Below are positions 21,204 through 32,803 of a stretch of 63,960 nucleotides of DNA, piece after piece (the first letter of the stretch is position 1; each line of letters starts with the position of its first letter). This DNA comes from Mesotaenium endlicherianum (lineage: Eukaryota; Streptophyta; Zygnematophyceae; Zygnematales; Mesotaeniaceae): positions 84,932 through 148,891 of the forward strand of contig WELA01013853.1 in NCBI GenBank assembly GCA_009602735.1, written 5' to 3'. The notes under the pieces are model-generated. The model searched no databases, was not told where the DNA came from, and saw only the letters and a program-made list of their open reading frames with translations. A program made the translations under genes and the position numbers.

Positions 21204-22146
21204 TGTAATGATTTGAGCTTTTTAGGCGTATTTGGGACGTTTTCCCAATTGTCCAAAATACGTTATACTATTTATCATAAGTTATTTGATAAATGATTGC
21301 ATCACATTGAATTATTCGCCACACACGTGTGCCGATTAATTCCCGGTCGATTGGCGAAACGACCGAGATACTATTGCAAAAAGCGTCGTAACGTAATTCG
21401 ACTACTTCGCAAAAGTACGACATAATTATTCATAAAGTTACTTTGAATAATTATGAGATGATAATCTAATTAATCATTGTTTGATTAAGTTATTTTGATT
21501 GTCATTATTACGAATAATGGACAATCACAAATTTCGGATTACGACTAGTCGTAATACGAAGAAACTGCCGTATCATTAATACGAACAAACAGTCGTAAAG
21601 GCAAACGAAACGAAATATGCAAAGTCGCTTTGCATCCGAGCGGATTCGAACCCGCGACTTTCGTTTGAAACGTTCACACCTAACCGATTGGCCAAAGTAG
21701 CTTTTTAAACTACCGGTTCATAACGAAAGCATGTGTACGCGACTTCGCGATCAATCGCGACTTCTTCGGAAAGTCGCGAGAACGCGAAAACGCCCGTTTG
21801 GCGCGAAACGGTTTTTCGGAAACCGTCGAAAAGTCTCCAAACGGCCAACTGCGCGTTTCGAGCATTCCGGCCGAATGGGACACGTCCCTTCGACCGTTTT
21901 CGTTGAACATGAACCAGTGCCCTAGGTGGTGACTCGAAGCACTCCAGTGCCTCATGTTGTGCAGGTATAAATACCTGCAGAGTCATTGTGAGTGCAACTC
22001 TCACAAGCACACATTTTACGTTAGTTTTCACTTTCTCTCTTTCGAGTATTCGTCAATTTCCACAAGTATACAGATTTTCGTCCCACTTGAATTAAATATT
22101 CCTTGAATACCGAGGAAAGATCCTCTCGAAAAGCAGAAACGTTACA
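21204..22146 (+). repeat. 5' LTR of element H
   Basis: Starts TGTAATGATTTGAGC and ends GAAACGTTACA. Rich in short palindromes (GTCGCGA, TACGAC, TTATTCATAA). The TATA-like GGTATAAATACC is at about 21962-21973. An antisense tRNA-like module lies at 21632-21704. Confidence 0.95.
21632..21704 (-). other. tRNA-like module inside H-family LTR
   Basis: On the strand opposite to the element, TGGCCAATCGGTTAGG matches a tRNA box A and GGTTCGAATCC a box B, about 30 bases apart. The T-stem is one base short and the acceptor ends do not pair well, so it is not a working tRNA gene. Repeated at 27461-27533 and 61724-61792. Confidence 0.5.
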
Positions 22147-22147
22147 T

Positions 22148-22159
22148 TGGTATCGGAGC
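22148..22159 (+). promoter_or_regulatory. Primer-binding site of element H
   Basis: TGGTATCGGAGC one base inside the 5' LTR, an initiator-Met tRNA type site. Confidence 0.9.
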
Positions 22160-22350
22160 CGATCTCGGTTTCTCCAAGGATTTTTTATTTTTTTAGTGGC
22201 TGGAATATATTTTTGGGAAAATATATTTGGGGCAATTTTTTGTATTGGGAAGGTCACCCATCCCAGTACTGCCCTGACCCCCCGGTCGCTTATCGTGATT
22301 CGACGGGAATTTATTTTTTTTCTCTCTTCCGGCTCTATCTCGGCTTCCAT

Positions 22351-23160
22351 ATGGAGGGCGACAATGGTGCCGCTGCGACTGCTGCCGCTGCTGCCGCCGC
22401 CGCTGCAGCTGCTCTTCCCGCTCCTGTCGTCACCAGCAACGATGCTGGAGGATTGCCCGCCGAGCCAATCTCGCCGCGCACTTTCCAGCAAACCATTTTA
22501 CAACGCTTCACGGCCTTGACGACTGACAGTCAAACTATGACAATGGCACTTAGTACTTTGTCCGACGTCATTGGTCGTACAGAAGACCGTGTTAACCTCG
22601 CTGAAGCCACTCATACTGAGTTGGCCGACCTTGTCACTCGCTTCGTTGCTGCCATGGACACTCACCCTTCGATTGGTCCTTTTTTACAGGCTGCCCAAGG
22701 GATGCCGGGCCCATCAGGGACCACAGGCGACAACACCAACACGCCAATCCCGCCCATCATCCTTGGGCAGGCCGCGGCACCAACGCCTTCGTACAAACCA
22801 TCGCCGCCTGAATATTTCAAGGCAGCCCCAATTCTGATGAAATTCTAGGAGTTTGCGCGCAAGCCCCAAGGTTTCCTTGTTCACTCAGGCATACCCGATA
22901 TAAATATACTTCGAAACAAATATATTTGTATGCCAGTGTTGAGCTTTGCTGAGTTCTTGGAACTCGAGTGCATCCATGATACCATGTTCTTGCACTTTCA
23001 GCCGCATGATCCTAATCTTGCCAAGTGTTACGAACACTTATCTCGCTTACAGAAAATGCACAAGTGTCTTGCACCAATATATGTTGCTGCATTCACACAT
23101 ATTCGCGCGTACTTTGACCCGATTACGCGGTTTCGCGCAAGGACAGCAATGCAAAATGGG
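22351..23160 (+). pseudogene. Element H gag
   Basis: Starts MEGDNGAAATAAAAA with a poly-Ala run, then helical sequence with heptad-like hydrophobics (LQRFTALTTDSQTMTMAL) and Pro-rich linker to KPSPPEYFKAAPILMKF. A TAG at 22846-22848 follows. The remaining part up to 23160 (FAEFLELECIHDTMF) shows no zinc knuckle, so capsid and nucleocapsid parts appear to be deleted. Confidence 0.7.
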
Positions 23161-23810
23161 ATTTTGGTAAAGGATCTCCATATTTCCCACATTCCTCTCA
23201 AGGCGAGGACGTTGCTGCTGATGCATAATGCTTCTTTGGGATTAAGTATGACATTTGAAACGAAAGTTTCAGGTAAATCATGCTTTACAGTCATCGATTC
23301 AGGCGCGTCAGTAAGCTTCATTAGTGCACGTTTTGTACAAGGGATGAAGTTGTTTCAAATACTCAAGGACGAGACTCTTCGCCTTGGCGATGGCTCGTTA
23401 GCTTGCATTATTGGAATGCTTAAATACCCGCTCAGCGTGCAGTCCTTCCATGGGCGTGTACAATTCTACGTAACTGAATTGCCGCACGGAATCGACGCAG
23501 TTTTGGGTAATGATTGGCTCACACAAACAAGTGCATTGCTTGACTTCAGTCAAAAGACGTGCATTGTACGCAAGGGGACCAGGAAGATTTCTCTTCAGTC
23601 CCTTAAGCCCGATATGGCCTTGGAAAGTCCTTCAAAGACTCTTCTATTGTCCATAAAGCAAGCGCGACGTTTGGCAAAGCACGGTCAAAATATTTTCTTT
23701 GGATTACTGAAACCCGATTCCCCAGCAACTTCAACTACGCTCTTTATGCAAGAACCGATGTTGGACATACTGGTCATGAAGAAACACTCACAGCCGACCT
23801 TTTTGCTCTT
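23161..23810 (+). pseudogene. Element H aspartic protease
   Basis: FTVIDSGASVSFISARFV holds the catalytic Asp-Ser-Gly and IDAVLGNDWLTQTSALLDF the second loop. The domain lies between residues ~110 and 210 of the frame from 22930. A one-base shift near 23810 separates it from RT. Confidence 0.85.
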
Positions 23811-26057
23811 TTGCAAAAGTATAAGTCAGTGTTTCCAACTGAAATACCAGCCGGGCTTCCGCCTGATAGGGGTATTGGACATACCATCCCTCTCGTTCCC
23901 GATTCTCAACCGACTTGGCGACCGATTTATCGCCTAAGCCCGTTGGAAATGACCGAGATGAAAGATCAAATTAGCGACTTGCTGGAGAAAGGCTGGATTG
24001 AGCCGAGCTCTTCTCCATTCGGGGCCCCCATCCTCTTTGTCCAAAAGAAAGATGGGACGCTTAGAATGTGCATTGATTATCGTGCGCTGAACAACATAAC
24101 GGTCAAGAACCGCTATTCGTTGCCTCGCATTGATGATTTGTTTGATTCGCTGCAGGGGGCATGCGTGTTCTCCTCGCTTGATTTAGCCCAAGGCTATCAT
24201 CAGATTCGAATCACACCAGAGGATGTCCCCAAAACAGCGTTTCGAACGCCTATTGGGCATCTCCAATACAAAGTCCTAAGTTTTGGACTTACCAATGCAC
24301 CAGCGACATTCCAAAGTACCATGAACGATTTGTTTAGACCTTACTTGGGGAAATTTGTCCAGGTTTACCTCGACGATATCCTCGTCTACTCAAAGAACAG
24401 GGACAAGCATTACGAGCACCTCGAGTTGGTGTTGCAAATCCTTCGTGAGCAGCAGCTGTACGCTAAGCTCAAGAAATGTTCCTTCCTAAAGGATGAACTG
24501 TTGTACCTGGGACATATAGTGGGTTCGAAAGGGGTGCGCCCTGACCCAGCCAAGATAGCGTGTGTTGCTGACTGGCCTGTCCCAACCGATATACATACTG
24601 TACGTTCATTCCTTGGGTTTGCTAACTACTTTCGTAGGTTTATGCAAGGTTATTCAGTGATGGCCGCGCCACTCACTGCTCTGACAAGGAAAGATAAGAC
24701 GTTCATTTGGGATGAGAATACGCAACATGCGTTTGAGCGCATTAAGTATGCACTCACGAATGCGCCACTTCTTTCATTAGCCAATCCCGACTTGCCTTAC
24801 GAGGTCGTCCCCGATGCGTCTGGTGTTGGAATAGGGGCTGTACTGTTGCAGGCAGGCCAGCCTATCATTTTTGAGAGTCAAAAGCTGACACCTGCCGAAC
24901 AAAATTACTCAACGACAGAGCAGGAGCTCTGGGCAGTCATATGCGCTTTGAAAACTTGGCGATGTTATTTGGAAGGCTGCAGAGTTTTGACAGTGGTTAC
25001 GGACCACTGCCCAAATACTTTCTTTCAAATTCAGCCAACGCTATCGAGGAGACAGACGAGATGGTCTGAGTTCTTGCAACGATTCCACTTTGAGTGGGCG
25101 TATTGCCCAGGCCGCAACAACGTTGCTGATCCTCTAAGTCGAATTCCTCACCACCACTTGATGTTGGGGACTGTTGCGAACTTGCGAGAACGAAATGATC
25201 AGGTTTCGAGGGCGGCCACCCTTGATTCTGCTGTACCCCCCCAGACGTCTGACCGCAACCAGCCTGGAGACGCGGGCACACCCGATTTGGATAGCATGCA
25301 TAACTCGGAAATACTTGACCTGCATCAACTCTTTCACGAGGGCTATCTCAAAGATCCGTTTTTCCTAGATCTCCAGGGTACTGGCTTGAACGGTGTAGCT
25401 GTAACGATGGACAGTGTGGATAAAAGGAAAGAACACTCAAACTATTTGTTTGAGGTCGATTTTTGGTGGCACAATGGGCGCATTGCTGTCCCAGAAGGCC
25501 GAGTAAGACGTGTGCTACTACGAGAAGCGCATGACTCTCCTTTCTCAGGTCATCATGGAATTACCAAAACCACACACTCTTCGCGCCGAGGGTACATTTG
25601 GCCGTCCCTTAAGGTTGATGTTGCCGAGTACATCATCAACTGCGCAACATGTCAGAGGAATAAGCCGAGCAATATGTTGCCCGCTGGAAAGTTGCAACCA
25701 TTGGAACTTGCATGTGCTCCTTGGGAAAGCATAAGCCTCGACTTTGTCGTTGAATTGCCTACCACCGATCGAGGACATAACGGGGTGCTAACGATCGTGG
25801 ATCGTTTCACTAAGATGGTACACTTTTTGGCCACTACCCCAGCACTTGATGCCGTCGAGACCGCACGTCTCTTCGTAGATCACGTGTTCAAGTTGCATGG
25901 CATGCCGAAAGAAATCATAAGTGATCGTGACAGTAGATTTACGAGCCACTTCTGGCAGGAAGTTTGTTCGCATTTCGGCACGAAACTTAAGATGTCAACT
26001 AGCTTCCATCCTCAGACCGATGGTCAGACAGAACAAATGAACCGCGTTCTGCAATAG
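23811..26057 (+). pseudogene. Element H RT, RNase H and integrase core
   Basis: 748 open codons. [51 protein letters not shown] and catalytic [10 protein letters not shown]. RNase [17 protein letters not shown] (first Asp retained), [20 protein letters not shown]. Integrase: HHCC as [11 protein letters not shown] and CATCQRNK; then [22 protein letters not shown] and [13 protein letters not shown] with the catalytic Glu. A TAG at 26055-26057 (probably from CAG) ends the frame, and coding continues beyond. Confidence 0.92.
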
Positions 26058-26891
26058 TTCCTTAGGCGTCATGTGAATCCTCGCCAAGACGACTGGGATA
26101 CCCTCCTTTCAGTCGCAGAGTTCGCAATTAATAATGCTTATCAGGAAAGTGTTAAGGAAACTCCATTTTTCCTTAACTATGGGCGACATCCGCACACTCC
26201 TCTCACGCGCGTCGTTTACGCTGAGGCGGGGCTGTCAACCATGAGAGTACCAAGTGCACGCCTATTTGTCCATTCTCTTCAAGAGGTGCACAAAAACGCG
26301 AAGCTGGCTTTAGCCGCTGCTCGAGATCGGCAGAAAAAGTTTGCTGACACCTACAGGACTGAGTTAAGTTTTCAAGTTGGCAATAAAGTGTTTTTGCAAA
26401 CTAAAAACCTCCAACTCAAGCTCCCATGAAAGCGCAAGCTTCTGCCTCGCTGGGTAGGCCCTTTTATCGTTATCGCAAAGGTTGGACCTGTTGCATACCG
26501 ACTGGATTTGCCTAAATTCATGGGGCGAACGCATTTTGTGTTCCATGTCAGTTTACTGAAGCTGTTTAGGTCCGATGGCCGCTATCAGCCACAAGCACCG
26601 GAAATGGAACTCGCCGATGATGATAAGGCCTGGGATGTAGAGGAGGTCTTAGGACACCGCTACACTCGTCATAAACCTCCACGCGTGGAGCTTTTGATAA
26701 AGTGGCTAGATTACAATTCCAGTTGGAACTCGTACGAACCTCAGGACAAAATCCTACTTAATTGTAAGGACCTGGTCCAACAATATTGGTTACGATGGGC
26801 TGATGCTCAAAAGCTCTGCGCCGAGGCAAGTGTGCTACCAAGCGCTCTTTGTAAGCCATCGAACAAACGCAAAAGAGACGCGGCCAAGTAA
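26058..26891 (+). pseudogene. Element H integrase C-terminus and chromodomain
   Basis: In the same frame after the TAG: WDTLLSVAEFAINNAYQES and a basic region to LQLKLP, then a TGA at 26427-26429 (probably from TGG, since relatives have a Trp here), then PRWVGPFIVIAKVGPVAYRL and a chromodomain WDVEEVLGHRYTRH...ELLIKWLDYNSSWNSYEP. The C-terminal tail is basic (NKRKRDAAK) and could act as a nuclear signal. Confidence 0.9.
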
Positions 26892-27019
26892 TCGCTCTTT
26901 TCCGTCACTGTGATGATGCATAGTCCAATCGCTCACCAGTGTTTTCCGCTAGTCAAGGCTAGTATCGACACATCTACGACTTAAAAGACGTACGCTTAAC
27001 GAGGATGTTAATGTCTTTT

Positions 27020-27032
27020 AAGGGGGGAGGAG
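27020..27032 (+). promoter_or_regulatory. Polypurine tract of element H
   Basis: AAGGGGGGAGGAG directly precedes the 3' LTR. Confidence 0.85.
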
Positions 27033-27975
27033 TGTAATGATTTGAGCTTTTTAGGCGTATTTGGGACGTTTTCCCAATTGTCTAAAATACATTATACTAT
27101 TTATCATAAGTTATTTGATATGTGATTGCATCACATTGAATTATTCGCCACACACGTGTGCCGATTAATTCCCGGTCGATTGGCGAAACGACCGAGATAC
27201 TATTGCAAAAAGCGTCGTAACGTAATTCGACTACTTCGCAAAAGTACGACATAATTATTCATAAAGTTACTTTGAATAATTATGAGATGATAATCTAATT
27301 AATCATTGTTTGATTAAGTTATTTTGATTGTCATTATTACGAATAATGGACAATCACAGATTTCGGATTACGACTAGTCGTAATACGAAGAAACTGTCGT
27401 ATTATTAATACGAACAAACAGTCGTAAAGTCAGACGAAACGAAATATGCAAAGTCGCTTTGCATCCGAGCGGATTCGAACCCGCGACTTTCGTTTGAAAG
27501 GTTCACACCTAACCGATTCGCCAAAGTAGCTTTTTAAACTACCGGTTCATGACGAAAGCATGTGTACGCGACTTCGCGATCAATCGCGACTTCTTCGGAA
27601 AGTCGCGAGAACGCGAAAACGCCCGTTTGGCGCGAAACTGTTTTTCGGAAACCGTCGAAAAGTCTCCAAACGGCCAACTGCGCGGTTCGAGCATTCCGGC
27701 CGAATGGGACACGTCCCTTTGACCGTTTTCGTTGAACATGAACCAGTGCTTTAGGTGGTGACTCGAAGCACTCCAGTGCCTCATGTTGTGCAGGTATAAA
27801 TACCTGCAGAGTCATCGTGAGTGCAACTCTCACAAGCACACATTGTACGTTACTTTTCACTTTTGCTCTTTCGAGTATTCGTCAATTTCCACAAGTAAAC
27901 AGATTTTCCTCCCACTTGAATTAAATATTTCTTGAATACCGAGGAAAGATCCTCTCGAAAAGCAGAAACGTCACA
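27033..27975 (+). repeat. 3' LTR of element H
   Basis: 943 bases, same length as the 5' LTR, about 2% different by eye. Followed by the second GGTGC. Confidence 0.95.
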
Positions 27976-28110
27976 GGTGCTCCAAGAAGTGTTAACTTGG
28001 ATGCAACCAAATTTTTGTAAGTCTTCTTTGTTGTATAAGGAGGTTGCCCAAGCATGGTAGTAACTTGATTAGTATAAATTATCCTTTGCTTGAGTATGGA
28101 AACATATGAG
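27976..28110 (+). pseudogene. Copia-like RT relic, probable remainder of element L
   Basis: The frame reading FCKSSLLYKEVAQAW resembles the copia RT block around SLYGLKQAPRAW, preceded by a EVL..MQP stretch. It is heavily decayed. It continues the host sequence of element H after its duplication, so it probably belongs to element L. Confidence 0.35.
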
Positions 28111-28790
28111 TATGAAGAAAATCTGGACTTCACACGGCTGGATATTTCCTTGGAGATGCAAGCTCTTTGATTTAGGCACTCTCTTTGAGGGGGGCTTGGC
28201 ATAGAGGTGTTGGTGGCTAGAAAGGAGTGTGTGCCCATCTTTACTTCAGGTTGACAATGAAGGTGGAGCACATATTAAGAGTAGGCAACCGGGGACTTAG
28301 CAAGCATGTGTACTAGCAAGTCTACAAGCTTTGGCGGGCATAGCACCCGCAAGCTCAAGAGGAGCTCATGAGAAGCTCAAGAGAGGGTGCACCGGGGTGT
28401 TGCACCAAGTTGGCCAAGTACGTGGCCAGATTGGGGTTGCCTTGCATCACTCCTATATAGCCACTGGATATTATTGGCCAGCCATGATGGAGCTTGCTAC
28501 TTTGTATGGAGATTGAAGAAGCCTCAAGTGAAGAGAAGCGCCGTGGGGAAGGCTTGGAGCAAGAAGAAGTAATCCAGATTTTTCTTCAAGCATAAAAGGT
28601 GGAAATGGAGCCTTTCAAGTTTAAAATTTCCTTTCCTTATGGAGAAGACTACTATGGTTTACTTGAAGTTGAGAGCTATGATGAAGACAAGCCTATGGTG
28701 TGGAAGAAGAAGAAGGGTATGAAGTTGGTGCAAGAGGCTAGTGCAAGAGATGTCTCCCACTTGAAGTGCGTGTGCCAATAGTTGTGTGAT
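28111..28790 (+). other. Intergenic relic sequence, nothing recognised
   Basis: A/G-rich plus strand with short open frames (61 codons at 28331 and 60 codons at 28599, the latter reading KFKISFPYGEDYYGLLEV). None matches a family I know. It is likely decayed retrotransposon. Confidence 0.4.
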
Positions 28791-29590
28791 GGCATAGTTA
28801 AGGGGCAGATTTTTGGTGCATCTATGGAAGCTCTTCATGTGAAAGTAGAGCACCAATGCAAGCTGGGTTCAGTAGTAAGAAGTGTCATCGGGGTGACGAA
28901 GGCTAGAGTGCACTAAGCATGTGGAAGGAGTTGCACAAAGAGAGGAGCCAACCTCTAGTGCTTTTGTGCACGGGTCAAGTGAAGACCAAGGAGGAGTATG
29001 GTCAAGTGAAGATAATGAAATAGGTGGAGGTAGATAAGACCACAAGTAGCTATCTTCAGCCCGCTAGCAAAGAAGCGATGCGGGAAGAAGAAGGTGAAGA
29101 AGAAACGCTTGTTTTTGGTGACCTTGGCCCGGTCATCGCATAGAGCAAAGCGCGCCTCCTAACAACCTTGGCAAGCGCGCATCGCCGGTGGAGCAAGTAG
29201 AGGTGTATGATCCCCTTGCTCATATATAGAGGAGGCCCCAACTGCTCAAGTGGAGGAGCTCCAAGAGAAGCCCGCTTGCAAGACGAAGTGTGTGCGAGCA
29301 CAAGATAAGGTGCAAGCACTAAGAGTATGTGCGTATGCCCAAGTTATGGAGTTCTTGGAGGTGTTCCAAGTGTGGTTCTTGGAGCTTGGTGTGAAGGCTT
29401 ACCTTCGAGGAGAAACAAGAGTATGTGGGAGTAAGCATCTAGCCAAGAAGAAGACTATGATGGAATTTGGTGCACAAAGAGCGAGCCTACGTGCTCATGC
29501 CTTGTGAAGACTATCGTCGCTTGTTGGAAGTTATGGGCTTATGCATATGGACCTATGAGGAGGAGACCAAGACATATGGGGCAAAGATGT
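28791..29590 (+). pseudogene. Decayed F/G-family gag-protease spacer
   Basis: Word-by-word similarity to element F between 32540 and 32880: CACGGGTCAAGTGAAGACCAAG, GGTGGAGGTAGATAAGACC, CACAAGTAGC, TGGAGCAAGTAG, TGATCCCCTTGCTCA and CCCAACTGCTCAAG occur in the same order. Frames are gone. It is an old relative of F and G. Confidence 0.6.
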
Positions 29591-29627
29591 CCTACCCAAG
29601 TGGGTCGTATATGACAAGGACCTGGAC

Positions 29628-30351
29628 ATGAAGCTAAGAGAATCAGCGCCTATACAAGCAAGTCCAAACCCAGATTGGCCCTTCCACGTCATCACCAATG
29701 CATCTTCCTATCCAATAGGAGCAATCCTGCTTCAAGACCGAGGCAAGGGATTGCAACCCATTGCCTACGCATCAAGGAAGCTAAATCCAGCCGAGCAAAA
29801 TTGTACATCCACGGAGCGAGGGGCGTTGGCAATTATACATGCCTTGAAGGTTTGGCGCTGCTACGTTGAAGGACGCAAGGTGCTGGTCACTATGGACCAC
29901 AAGGCGTTGAAGCACCTCCAGACGCAGCCGTATCTCTCAAGGAGACAAGCAAGATGGAGCGGATACTTGCAACAAAACAAAATCACGATTCAGTACCAAC
30001 CCGGGAAGACAAATTTAGCCGACCCCCTTTCAAGACTATAAGTGAACTCGATTACGACAACCTTGCATACGGATTTGGAGGCAAGATTTTTAGCCGCCTA
30101 TGAAAGAGACCTTTACTTCAAGAACGGAGAAGCAGCCTTGAACCCATACAAGAAGCAAGAAGGCAATTATTGGGTGAGGCAAGACGCGGGCCAGAGATGT
30201 GTTCCTCATGACTTTGACCTCCGGCTCTTGCTTCTACGAGAAGCACACAACATCCCTCTTGGAGGACCCTTTGGGATACTCAAGACCATGGGCGTTCTAG
30301 CCAGGACTTATTGCAAGCCAGGCATGTCTAAGCAAATCAAGGAGTACTGCA
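29628..30351 (+). pseudogene. Ty3 RNase H and integrase N-terminus fragment
   Basis: VITNASSYPIGAILLQDRG is the RNase H start with the first catalytic Asp changed to Asn. STERGALAIIHALKVWRCYV, TMDHKALKHLQTQPYLSRRQARW and YQPGKTNLADPLSRL complete it. After a TAA at 30039-30041 the integrase zinc region follows (LREAHNIPLGGPFGILKT), cut at 30351 by the LTR of element F. It may be the distal part of fragment E. Confidence 0.85.
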
Positions 30352-31089
30352 TGTAAGGTCATAGGTACATAAAGTGCTTTTTTGAGTTGTTTGAACATAT
30401 GTTTGAAGTACATAGAGTTATGGAGTGCATTTTTGTGGTCATTTTGATATAAAGTTCGTTGAATTTGATTAAGTATTAAGAGAATTATGAATTACTGAAG
30501 TTTTGTTAGTTTTGAGGTCAATTGACGACTGTCCTTAATTTGCAGTGAGCGCGACCGTCAAATTGACCGACAGCGTTGAGCGATCTGGCCCGTTAGAGTG
30601 AATTTGAACCTTCACGTAATTTCGGCTGACGCGGAGTGCCGACCAGGTCGATCTACCTAGAAGTTTTGGATTAGCCGAGCGCGTCTAAGTTAGTATATTC
30701 TAGATATTTCGATGCATGCATGTGGACGTCAAATGGGCCCGACACGTCGGATGAGGCTGATCTGGCCTACTCACAAATATTTTGAGAGGGACAATTTGAC
30801 AAACACTAAGCCGCCCTCCCGCCTAGGGACGAGCGACCGTCGTAGAAAATTATAAATAGGCATAACTTCTTCATTTCTTATCAATTTTCACTTTTGTAAA
30901 TTTCAACGGGTTTGTAATGACAAGACCTTTCATTCTACACCATTTGTGAGCACTTTCTTGCTACTCTAAATGTTGAGTAATTTTCCTAGGCATTCTTAGC
31001 GATATGCCGTTGCACTCTTTAGTATGATTGCAACTAGTTCTTTTCCTCGTGAGTCACTACGCTTTCTCTAGGACACTCTGCCCCTTTCA
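30352..31089 (+). repeat. 5' LTR of element F
   Basis: 738 bases, TGTAAGGTCATAGG to CCCCTTTCA. Same family as 13988-14729, 43733-44476 and 49695-50438. A TATA-like TTATAAATAGG is at about 30849-30859. Confidence 0.92.
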
Positions 31090-31091
31090 TC

Positions 31092-31103
31092 TGGTATCGG
31101 AGC
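31092..31103 (+). promoter_or_regulatory. Primer-binding site of element F
   Basis: TGGTATCGGAGC two bases inside the LTR. Confidence 0.88.
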
Positions 31104-31126
31104 TGGGCTAGCTTGCATATTATATT

Positions 31127-32150
31127 ATGGAGCCGCAGTCGGCAGCTAGAGGAGGCGAACATGTCAAGCATGTTGAGAGCGTGGGGCAACAGGCAGGGCA
31201 AACCATGACCAGAGAGCAACAAGAGATGCAGGCGATGCTAAGGAATACGGCAAATGCGATTGGAGGAGAAGTCTACGCCCAGTTTCAACAAATTATGCGC
31301 GCGGAGGTGGAGAGAATGGTGCGAGTTGTTGTTAAGGATGCCACTTCGACGAGTTCGGCACCTGCACCTGCTATACCACCAATCCATGTTCAACCAATGG
31401 TGCAACCAGTTTTTCCACCTGCATCAGGAGTGCGTGCGCCTAAGCCTGAAGTGTATACTGGAGAGCGTGGTCGCCGCCTGTTCATCAATGAATTTTGGAG
31501 TGCAGAAGTTTATGGAGTATTCTGCGCTCACGCTCGACAGGCAAGTTGCCTTTGTGATTACTTTGTTAAAGAAGAGTGCTGGAGCTTAATAAGAGCAAGA
31601 GGAACAGCTGTCTGGAGTTCCTGCTACTGTTGATCAGCTCTTTGATGGCTTGAAGAGGCAATTTCAACCTATTGCACCCGAGACTAGTGCTCGAGATCTA
31701 TTGGTGCGCCTTTGTCAACGAGGAAGCGTTCAGGAGTATGTATCGCGCTTCAACGAGCTTGTGCTTCAATGTCCATCCATGCACGAGTTGGAGATGATGG
31801 ACAAGTTCAAGAGGGGACTCAAGCCAACTGTGGCCAAGGAAATGGTGCTCAAGGACCCTACCAGTCTTGGAGACATGATGGCATTGGCAACGAGAGTCGA
31901 TGTTGTGGAGTATGGTCAGAGGCAGTGGGGCAACCACAACTTTGGAGGACATCAACATTGTGGATCTCAAGCGCCAAGCACAAATGCACAAGGTCCAGTA
32001 CCTATGGACTTAAGACTTGTTCAGAACCAGCGCAGGCAGCAGAATTTCAAGCCGAGAGGACCATGCTATAATTGTGGCAAGCTTGGGCATCTGGTTTGAG
32101 ACTGTTGTGTGAAGGCGAAGCAACCTCAGCAACAGGAAAAAGAAAAACGC
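31127..32150 (+). pseudogene. Element F gag
   Basis: MEPQSAARGGEHVKHVE at the start matches gag of element [20 protein letters not shown] and [15 protein letters not shown] continue it after a shift near 31560-31650. The zinc knuckle CYNCGKLGHLV is followed by a TGA at 32097-32099 where element G has Ala-Arg, and then DCCVK. Confidence 0.88.
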
Positions 32151-32800
32151 CAATAAGTTGTTCTGGAGTGTCTACTAACGTGAAGATGAAAATCCACAAG
32201 GAGGTTATCTCCAGGATCCTGCCGAGAAGCGAAAGTCAAGATGGTGACAAGCCTACTATCGTGGAAGGAGTAGTCAACGGCAACAAGGCAAAGTGTATGG
32301 TCGATAGTGGCGGAAGTGCAAATTTTGTGCACAAGAAGCTGGTGAAGGAGTGGCAAATCCCTGTGCAAAAGCATTATGAGCCTAAGGAGGCAATTTTGGC
32401 AAATGGGCAGAGATTCAAATGTGGTGAACCTACGGAAGCTATTCACGTGGAAGTAGCGGGGCACCGGAGTAAGGAAGTTATGGAGCAGGCAGAGTTAGGT
32501 CACCATGAGGTGATATTGGGCCGGCTGAAGAAAGCCAACCTTCAAGTGCACTGGAGCACGGGACAAGTGAAAGTCCAAGGGCGTGATGGTCGGATGAAAA
32601 CAGCAAAACAGGTGGAGGAAGATACAACCACAAGTAACTGTCTCTGTCGAGCCTGCAAGTTAAGAAGCTTTGCTGGGCAAATCAGGTGAAGGAGATGTAC
32701 CTTGTTTTGGTGGCCCTGGCCTGGTCATCAGATGAAAGAAGCGTGAATCCTAAAATCCTGGGCGAGCGCGCGCGCAAATCCTAACAGCCTGGACGAATGT
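32150..32800 (+). pseudogene. Element F aspartic protease
   Basis: [20 protein letters not shown] (element G has VDSGAS) and [18 protein letters not shown] mark both protease loops. The frame from 32072 continues to 32689 and then breaks. Confidence 0.85.
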
Positions 32801-32803
32801 ACT

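Larger units (their letters stand above)
21204..27975 (+). mobile_element. Element H: complete chromovirus (Ty3/gypsy) with standard LTRs
   Basis: Two 943-base LTRs, a tRNA-type primer site, a purine tract and the duplication GGTGC at 21199-21203 and 27976-27980 define it exactly. Order is gag, protease, RT, RNase H, integrase, chromodomain. The LTRs differ at roughly 20 positions by eye, so insertion was fairly recent, yet the coding region has three in-frame stops and a shift, so it may have been moved in trans or decayed quickly. Confidence 0.95.

Noticed and set aside
21632..21704. Functional tRNA gene
   Set aside because: Box A and box B are good, but acceptor and T-stem do not pair properly and the sequence is part of a repeated LTR.
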